Shown here: positions 56,811 through 64,000 of the stretch, in pieces
Numbering within the stretch: the stretch's first letter is position 1
Layout of the letters: every line of letters starts with the position of its first letter
Origin: Gentiana macrophylla
Taxonomy: Eukaryota; Streptophyta; Magnoliopsida; Gentianales; Gentianaceae
Reading direction: 5' to 3'
DNA length: 64,000 nt
Assembly: GCA_026214975.1 (NCBI GenBank)
Contig: JAOBSW010000349.1
Location: 1 to 64,000, forward strand
Position numbers and translations under genes: made by a program
The notes under the pieces: generated by a model
The model's database searches: none
Seen by the model: the letters and a program-made list of their open reading frames with translations, nothing else
Told to the model about the DNA's origin: nothing

Positions 56811-58409
56811 TATAAGCAATTATTAGGACCCCACCCAGCTTTTGTGGTGCAATTGACAGGATACAAGAACCTTAAACATACAATCAGGCTGTGTGTTCAC
56901 CTGAATGGCAGGCAGCTATGAAGAGGGAAATATAAGCTTTGGAATCCACTAAGACATGGGACATTGTGGACTTACCACCTGGAAAGACACCCATCGGGTG
57001 TAAGTGGGTTTACAAAGTCAAATACAATTCAGATGGTACTGTGGAACGCTACAAAGCACGATTAGTTGCAAAAGGATATACTCAAAAGCAAGGAATTGAT
57101 TACGAAGAAACTTTCTCACCGGTTGCTAAAGTTACAACCATTCGAAGTCTTCTAGTTATAGCAGCTGCAAAGGGGTGGCTTCTACATCAACTTGACGTGA
57201 ACAACGCGTTCCTACACGGAGATCTCACAGAAGAGGTGTACATGAAATTACCTCTTGGATTTACCAGTTCCAACTCACGCCAAGTTTGCAGGTTAAAGAA
57301 ATCGATTTATGGATTAAAACAGGTGAGTCGTCAGTGGAATCATAAACTCACAGCTGCTTTACAAGAACTTGGATACACCCAATCGAAACATGATCACAAC
57401 ATGTTTTACAAAGCACAAGGATCTGATTTTCTGATAGCACTAGCCTACGTTGATGATATTGTTCTTGCAGGAAATTGTATGAAGTTAATTGAAGAACTAA
57501 AGTCTTATCTCCATCAATTATTCAAAATCAAAGATCTAGGAGAACTTAAATTCTTCCTTGGGTTAAAGATTTCAAGATCAAAAGCAGGTTTAACCATATC
57601 ACAACGCAAGTATGCACTTTCCCTTCTTGAGGAATTTGACATGCTTGACTGTAAAGCAGCCAAGACACCAATGAAGTCGAAATTAGTTACATTTCTTTGG
57701 AGATTACGAGTTATTACTGACAATTCTCGATGATCGAAGTCCGTGGGAAAACTGCTATATCTCACTATCACCAGACCGGATATCAGTTTTGCTACACAAC
57801 AACTTAGCCAATTCTTGGCTAATCCAACAGTCCATCATTATCATGCTGCCCAGCAAGTTCTCAGATACATTAAATCTGCCCCTGGTAAGGGTCTTTTTTA
57901 TCCTGCTAATAATTCACTCATTCTTTCTGCATATGCTGATTCTGATTGAGGCACGTGTAAGGACACTCGTAGAAGCATTACTGGGTATTGTATGTTTGTT
58001 GGAGATGCACTTGTGTCATGGAGAACAAAAAAGCAAACTACAGTATCTCTTAGTTCTCTGTAAGGAATATAGAGCTTTGGCTTTGGCTGTGTGTGAGATT
58101 CAGTGGTTGTGTTATCTGGCACATGACATTGGCTCTGATTACCCTACCCCCATTTCTTTGCATTGTGATAATATCAGTGCCATCAATCTGGCAAAGAATC
58201 CCATATTTCACGAACGAACAAAGCATATAGAGATAGATTGCCATGTTATACGGGATCGTGTTCAAGAGGGACTAGTGCAGCTCATTTTTGTTCCATCAGT
58301 GCATCAGATTGCAGATATCTTCACCAAGGCTTTGGACAGTCCTCTATTCTATTCACTGCTCAACTGTCTTCATTTGAAGGACATATATAGCTCCCCAAGT
58401 CCCTCTTGA
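56811..58409 (+). pseudogene. Element F reverse transcriptase-RNase H
   Basis: RT open from 56939: [80 protein letters not shown] and catalytic YVDD in LAYVDDIVLAGNC (about 57443-57480), then FFLGLKISRSKAGLTISQRK. A frame break near 57730 leads to LYLTITRPDISFATQQLSQF. RNase H follows with a stop in [12 protein letters not shown] (TGG read as TGA at 57950), then HCDNISAINLAKNPIFHERT, KHIEIDCHVIRDRVQEGL and ADIFTKALDS. It is close to functional, with two to four lesions. Confidence 0.92.
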
Positions 58410-58658
58410 GGAGGGGTGTTACATATTATATTAGTATCACATAATAGATACGTAATTAATTTGTTATGTTGCATTAGTTTCTTTTGGCTGATGTATAGTA
58501 GGGACTACAGCCTCCCATATAAATAGGAGTTTCCTTATTGTAATGATTATTATTGTCTTCATAATAAAACCCAGATATTTTGCTTTTCTCTGTTTTTCAT
58601 TTTACATAAGAAACCTTAGTTTTCAGATATAGAAAGTGGATTAATTCCACTTTCTTCA
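58405..58658 (+). repeat. Polypurine tract and 3' LTR of element F
   Basis: CTTGAGGAGGGG (58405-58416), then the LTR TGTTACATATTATATTAG...TCCACTTTCTTCA. Confidence 0.92.
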
Positions 58659-58804
58659 GTTTTCTCCTCAGACACATTTATTATAAATAGCTTTTGGTCA
58701 TTCTGGAGTTAATTAAACAATAAATATTAAAAGATGTTTTAACACTTATATATAAAATTAATATTATATCGCTTTCATGATTCAACTAATGACTTAATTA
58801 CCAG

Positions 58805-58923
58805 AAGCAAAGGTTTTGTTAATGAACGTGTATGAGTTTCGTCAAGCAGTGGCACTTCATAGTCATGCTGGTAATGCTATAATTCTATCTGAATTTCTGG
58901 AGACCACCACCATGAATTCTTAA
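58805..58923 (+). other. Candidate terminal exon of a host gene
   Basis: An AG acceptor at 58803-58804 (GACTTAATTACCAG, with a CTAAT-type branch site about 18 bases upstream) opens a 119-base stretch ending in TAA. It encodes a smooth amphipathic peptide with VLLMNVYEFRQAVALHSHAG then NAIILSEFLETTTMNS. I do not recognise the protein. If real, elements D and F sit in an upstream intron of this gene. Confidence 0.35.
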
Positions 58924-59734
58924 ATTTGTTGTGTTGTCCTTGAAAGGAGCTAAATAGTGAATTTAGTTTGAATATTAATTGCTCTGACGCAATTTAAAGT
59001 TTGATTATGGACATCATTGATTGAAATTGAGACCTTCTGGTAAATGTACTTGTTCATAATAATCAAACCTGTTGAAAATTTAATGATATAATAAGTTGTT
59101 ATAATTGTCTATGTTGTGATATAGTTGTTCTTATTCACGGTAAATGCTCAAACATGATTTATAATTTAATTTAATTACCGTGTTGGGTAAATTTTTTGAT
59201 AACAAGTGTGATTTACAAATCACAACAAAGGTTAAAGGTCATGCAAATCAGGTATGGTAAAAGCATTTTATCACTTTTATTGTTGATAACAAATAATACC
59301 GTATGTCTATAGACTAATAAGAAATGATAAGACCCGTGATACAATCAACAATTATAAGTTATATGTTTAGAATCAACCTGGCATGCGAATAAAGATATTC
59401 GTAGTGATTGATCATGAGGTAGTAACACCATTTAATTAATATTGCTAAGGCGCCAGCATTACTCATTAATAACTGCTTCATACACACCTCATTCGAATAG
59501 TGTTGATAAAATGCAAGAATACTGAAAGAAATGATAAATGTCATGTTTGATTAGTTCGGGTTTATCCCAGAACTGTCGGGTGGAGACGATCCTCTGAACA
59601 AACGTAATTCTCAACAAAATATCATCAAGGAATAGTGAAATGACTACAAGTCTGCCTACAAATTCCTAGAAATGTGGGGGTGTTAAAATAAAGGTAAAAA
59701 TACCCAAGTCTAAACAAATCAAGACAAGGGCTTG
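58924..59734. other. AT-rich spacer, nothing recognised
   Basis: No coding similarity or element ends found. Confidence 0.5.
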
Positions 59735-59990
59735 AACAATGAAATGCATATTCATTGTTGAAAGCCGAAGTTCTAAGATTGAATGCTGAGATAACCTCAT
59801 CAAGGCTAACAATGGAATCAAGGAGAATTTCTCAACTGATGAACTAACAGAGGTAATAAACATCACAAAATCATCATTTGATCCATCTCCCAATGTTCAG
59901 TTCAAACCAGGAAAACCATTTGGAGACAGAACTGGTTTAGGGTTTGACAATCAGCAGAATTCTAAGTTCAGACCTAGTACACTGTGATAG
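59735..59990 (+). pseudogene. SIRE-like Copia gag C-terminal scrap
   Basis: AEVLRLNAEITSSRLTMESR looks like the gag coiled coil. After a frame change, FDPSPNVQFKPGKPFGDRTG then LGFDN matches the 'DrtGLGF' motif at the gag C-terminus of elements A (DRAGLGF) and B (GLGFD). Only this piece remains; no zinc knuckle or pol adjoins it. Confidence 0.55.
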
Positions 59991-61063
59991 AGAAACCATG
60001 ATAGGCGATTATGGTTGATGAGATCTCTAATCACTTTAATAAGTTTGATACTTAAAGCCCCTCAGCCGATGTACTAATAAACATGGCATTGATAGTACAA
60101 ACAGGCTAGCACGTATTAGATGTCTTCTCTTTAAAAGGAAGGGATAGATCTCGTCTATCGAAGTGTATAGACACTTGGGTATGCGTGGGCGTGTGTTAGA
60201 GAATGCATATGTTGGGATCGACCCACTTACATGTTAAGTGTCACACTATGTGACAGTTGTGTAATTATCCTTAGGACCGGAGTCTACATGGCATCATGGT
60301 GTGGATTGTCATGCTTTGACACTTTGAAGTTTCCCCTAGCCACGGGGCGATCATGCAGTAGTGTTTGGGTGTGATACTGAAGCATGCGGAGTATACATGT
60401 TTGGTCGTCCGGAAATCGCGTACCCTATTAGTAAGGGTGAATATCCGAAAGGGCCTTCTTATAAGGAATGTCTTACTCTCGTGAATCTTTGCAAAGTGGA
60501 AGTAAATGAGTTACTTCGAGAGAGAATTATATCCAGATTATAAGATACGGTCGTTGATGCTTGACACTCGATGTACGACCATATGGATATTATTACAGCG
60601 ACATGATTCTATTTACACGGTAACTGTTTCACATGAAATGTAGTAGTCATTGCATTTGACTCTTCCGATGATTGGGGGTCATGGTGTGTTGCTAGACGCT
60701 ATCCCGTGATCGTTAGGCATGAAGGGCATTTTCGTAATTTGCACTTTGTGTCTACGGCCAACATATTCGGAAGCCTCTCGGGTCACACACATAAGAAAAT
60801 CTAGGCGGATTAAAATGCATATATAGTGATAACCAAATAAGGAAAGTTTTATCTCGACTATAAAGGGGTATAGTGGTAAATTAATATGGTGGTATTTATT
60901 TATTATGAATAAATTAAATACAAGATATTAATAGTATTATATTAATTAAAAAATATTACGGATGCCAATTTGTTGGCTAAATGTGGCGCAATTTGTGTGT
61001 GTATAAGATACACTTGGATTGTACAATTAATTAATAGTATTATAGTATATGTATTAATATAGG

Positions 61064-61065
<2 letters not shown>
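59991..61065. other. Unassigned region with one short open frame
   Basis: A 60-codon plus-strand frame at 60361-60543 (MFGCDTEACGVYMFGRPEIA...) has no family I recognise. The surrounding text, for example GTTGCTAGACGCTATCCCGT near 60690, has the look of LTR sequence but no ends were identified. Confidence 0.35.

Positions 61066-61124
<59 letters not shown>
61066..61124. repeat. (AT)n microsatellite
   Basis: About 29 AT units. Confidence 0.95.
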
Positions 61125-61131
<7 letters not shown>

Positions 61132-61244
61132 GGAAAATTAGGGATAATGACACAATCTGGAATATTTTTAAGAATAGGAGACATTTACATATATTTTTAT
61201 AGGAGAAGGACAATCTGCATAATTTTATAGCGAGAAGGACAAAC

Positions 61245-61440
61245 AGTGAATCCGAAAATCGGTGAATCTCCCTAGTAAATCACGAAATCGGTGAATTTCG
61301 ATAGTTAATTTCGACGGTGAATCCCGAAAATTAGTGAATTTCGACAATGAATTTTGAAAATTAGTGAATTTCGACGATGAATTTCGGCAAATGAATTTAA
61401 GCAAATGAATTTTGAACACAAGTGAATTTCGATAAATGAA
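61245..61440. repeat. Degenerate minisatellite, unit about 30 bp
   Basis: Repeats of AGTGAATTTCGACAATGAAT type, five to seven diverged copies (for example GTGAATTTCGACGATGAATT at about 61362). Confidence 0.7.
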
Positions 61441-62957
61441 TAAATAGTTTTGTCCTTTATGCAAAAGTTTCAAAATACTGTCCTTCTACTCAATTGATGA
61501 AATATTTATGTCCTTCTCCCTCATTCCCCCTATAAAATATATGGATAAAGGGATTTAACCCAATTACCCAATTGACCCGCCCCAAATCCGCAAATAATCC
61601 GGAAAAAAATACTTTAAAAAAATGACGGGAATTACACCCTCAACCCTTAATGACCCGATGAAAAAACGCTTGGATCTTTTGTTCCTCCTCAAACTCTAGA
61701 AAAATCCTGGCATGAATCCAAACAGAAAAAGAAAAAAAGCCTCCCACAAATCCCGGCTTGAATCCAAACAGCATTGGGCTGAATTGAATCCAATCAGCAT
61801 AATTATCCCTACTCATCCAAATTAAATTGAATTTCTATCCATTTTGCTGGTTTGCTTAGAGGCGTTGAGCTTTATACTCCAGCCATGTTCTTTTTATTTG
61901 CCTGAGAAATTGTCTCCGATTTAGTTTCCCGTAGTAGGTTTTTTATGAAGCAAAAGGATCATTTATGCTGTTGTTTCGTTTTCGGAAATTTCCATTGTTT
62001 CTTATAATGTAAGATCAATTTCGATATTTTCGTCACTGAAATTGTTTAGAATTCTAGAGATTTAAATCTGAAGCATGGATTTTCCCAGAATATGGTCTAT
62101 CTCGGATCACATAATTGTATCTTGCATTTTTTCAGGTTTTTTTTATACGGGAGGTATACCATAAATAGGGATGGACGATGCGACAATACTGTAGACGTTT
62201 GATTTTGATTTATATTTGAGGTTTGCTATATTGTTTTGGTTGATTCAATTTTTAACTATTGCTTCCGAAGGAAGGAGGCTGATTTCAATGTCAATGGAAA
62301 TTGCCAGGTTATTTATTTCAGACTTAATTAGAATCACTATGATGGATTAATAAAAAAAAATTTCCTTCCTTTTTAATCCCCAAAATTGCGCCTAAATGCC
62401 CCTTCACAAGAATACGAAGCAAACTGAGGGCTCTTGGTGTAGTCTTTGGAATTGAGAGGTTTTTTTAAATCTTTGTGAAATTTTATTGTCTATTCCTTCT
62501 GTTGAAATTTGTCTTGACATAATACTTTCTTATTAGAGTTGGGGTACCGGAGCTTTCCATTAATTAAAAAACTTAGTACATGCTAGAAGTCATTTGACAA
62601 ATTGTCTAAAAGAGACGTGATACTTCAGAATAATCTTTTCATTTTTCTTTTAAGTTATTTTTTGTTTTCTCTCTATATATGTTTTCCTTTCATATTCCTC
62701 CTCGGTCTTAAACAGTGAATTTCATGAGTAACAATGGATTTTTTTCAGGCCATGCTCTGCAAGACACGGTGGTGGTCAATTTTCCTTGATCTAATATTAA
62801 TTCGTTCATTGCCAAGGTCAGTTTTCCTTGATCTAATATTAGATCGTTCATTGCCAATGTCAGTTTTTTTCTGGTTATTTTGTAGGTGCTGATGTTTAGT
62901 TTTTTTTCCAATGAATTGTGTGAAGCAAAGGTTGAGCATACAGAATGCTCATCTTCT
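61441..62957. other. Possible host-gene 5' region and intron
   Basis: Lower repeat content, pyrimidine-rich tracts and splice-like TTTTTTCAG at about 62742-62750. A 42-bp direct tandem duplication lies at 62780-62863 (TTTTCCTTGATCTAATATTA...). No exon is convincing here. Confidence 0.35.
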
Positions 62958-63287
62958 GGCAAAATTAGGATTTTAGTCCTCTAATTTGGCCTATTTTGGA
63001 TTTTAGTCCTGCTCCGGTGAGGAAAATGGTCCTCTAAGTTTGCTTTTTTTTTTTTGGATTTTAGTCCTATCCGCCGGAAATAGCTGATTGGGCACCGGAA
63101 TTTTTAAAAATAGTCCTCTAACTAGGCTGCCACGTATGTGTTTTTTAAAGATTCCGGTGCCCAATCACTATTTCGGCGGATAGACTAAAATCCAAAAACC
63201 AACTTAGAGGACCATTTTCCTCACCGGAAGAGTGAGCAGACTAAAATCAAAATAGGCTAAGTTTATGACTAAAATCCTAATTTTGCC
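62958..63287. mobile_element. Mutator-type fold-back MITE, 330 bp
   Basis: Perfect 10-bp target duplication CTCATCTTCT at 62948-62957 and 63288-63297. Ends are GGCAAAATTAGGATTTTAGT and its near-perfect reverse complement ...CTAAAATCCTAATTTTGCC. The inverted arms extend over most of the element, including GATTTTAGTCC/GACTAAAATC and GGTGAGGAAAATGGTCCTCT / AGAGGACCATTTTCCTCACC. Target duplication length fits MULE-derived MITEs (8-10 bp). No coding capacity. Confidence 0.88.
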
Positions 63288-63583
63288 CTCATCTTCTTCA
63301 TACTAAATACTAAAGTAGGATTTTAACTGCCTTTGATTGTTTTTAATTGGGTTTTTTATACAGTTCTTGGTTCATTCTTTCATGAAAGTATGGCATTTAT
63401 TCTTTTCGATGGAGTTTCTTTTTACCTTCAAATGCTTCATTTTGTAACATGCTATATAGCGATTTGGTGATTAAGAAAAAAAATTTGCGGATTAGGTAGC
63501 TTTTATTTGTTTATGGTGTTTGTATTTTACATTGACTAATGTAACATCGGTTCGAAATGGTATTCAACCTTGGGTTCTTGCAG

Positions 63584-63746
63584 ATATGGCAAACAAAAAC
63601 TTCAAAAAAAATGCTTCCACATGTTGGGGTTGGTGAGTACTGTGCAACGAATAAGGCTATGTCGAGTCTCTATATGTTTCCCGGACCACGGACTACAGGC
63701 TACTATGTATGGCCTGGATACAGACTGACGATACTTACTATTTCCG
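63584..63746 (+). other. Candidate host exon
   Basis: Bounded by acceptor TTCTTGCAG (ends 63583) and donor G/GTATGCC (63747). Open through 163 bases in the frame IWQTKTSKKMLPHVGVGEYC, ATNKAMSSLYMFPGPRTTGY, YVWPGYRLTILTIS. An 83-base AT-rich intron (63747-63829) ending CTGTGTCAG follows, a typical plant intron length. Family not recognised. Confidence 0.5.
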
Positions 63747-63829
63747 GTATGCCTTGGCTTTTATATCATTCTTTTTGGTTTTTCCTAATTAGGAGCATCA
63801 CTTAGTTAAATTTGATCATTCTGTGTCAG

Positions 63830-64000
63830 ACACATTAACCATCGGCTGTTTCTCTATGCGCTTAGTCGACGTGCAGAAGATGATAGACATCATTACAGTA
63901 AATATCATTTTTGATCGCTGAAACAATGTAAATTCAGTAAAGATGGATATCGATGATGATTGCGACACCCATTTTGAAGAAGAGGAGCAGGAGATATCAT
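63830..64000 (+). other. Candidate next exon, cut by window end
   Basis: Follows the acceptor CTGTGTCAG. In phase with the previous exon it reads DTLTIGCFSMRLVDVQKMID before a stop at about 63921. Another frame near 63944 gives MDIDDDCDTHFEEEEQEIS, so a further splice could lie between them. Confidence 0.3.

Larger units (their letters stand above)
53670..58658 (+). mobile_element. Element F: Copia, best-preserved element, 5.0 kb
   Basis: 5' LTR 53670-53904 and 3' LTR 58417-58658, gag-protease-integrase-RT-RNase H in the Copia order. Flanks are GGTTT and GTTTT, a near-match target duplication (exact GTTTT if the LTR is taken to start one base later). Protein wording is close to element D, so both belong to one lineage. 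Confidence 0.92.

Noticed and set aside
60361..60543. 60-codon frame MFGCDTEACGVYMFGRPEIA...
   Set aside because: No recognised family and set in LTR-like text; kept only as a remark in the region entry.

Overview
The window is plant nuclear DNA, probably from a eudicot. Almost all of it is transposable-element sequence. It holds Ty1/Copia and Ty3/Gypsy elements with tRNA-iMet-type primer sites, Stowaway-like MITEs with CTCCCTCCGTCC ends, a tRNA-derived SINE, a Helitron end and many AT, AC and minisatellite tracts. No gene is complete. Host material is limited to a broken gene for a small secreted cysteine-rich peptide, a second partial copy of that gene, and a few exon-like pieces near the right end. 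I cannot name the species.

Layout. 1-1534: 5' end of a minus-strand Copia element (gag-protease, primer site, 181-bp LTR). 2.7-6.6 kb: a fold-back MITE carrying a 16-bp minisatellite, a second MITE, and a 1.7-kb solo LTR inside a microsatellite. 6.6-12.6 kb: a dispersed repeat, a 273-bp Stowaway, and the RNase H end plus 3' LTR of a Tork-like Copia. 12.66-13.45 kb: the cysteine-rich peptide pseudogene (minus) with TATA box and promoter, the promoter interrupted by a SINE. 13.5-30.7 kb: two long-LTR, SIRE-like Copia elements on the minus strand. Element A (5' LTR 22879-24494) has inserted into the reverse transcriptase of element B (5' LTR 28891-30711). A itself is hit by a Gypsy solo LTR (14385-15871). 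B cuts a third Copia, of which only the 3' end remains (LTR about 30878-31388). 31.5-37.9 kb: the second peptide-gene copy, whose 5' part and promoter lie 5.7 kb apart. Between them are a Helitron 3' end, a (TACCC)-type tract, a 320-bp AT-rich tandem array and possible captured exons. 38.0-38.7 kb: second copy of the dispersed repeat.

39.3-58.7 kb is the clearest part. Copia D (39319-53341, target duplication AATTG) is split by Gypsy E, a Tekay/Del-type chromovirus (42138-51342, target duplication TGAGC). Next to D is Copia F (53670-58658), the best-preserved element. 58.7-64 kb holds a candidate terminal exon, a SIRE-like gag scrap, microsatellites, a Mutator-type MITE with a perfect 10-bp target duplication, and a well-formed candidate host exon pair at the right edge.

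The coding frames of the elements are broken unusually often at places where CAG or CTG is expected and CG or CTCG is read. This is visible in LTR pairs, primer sites and conserved protein motifs. It looks more like read-calling error at CHG-methylated cytosines than real mutation, so many 'pseudogene' calls below may understate the true integrity of the elements.
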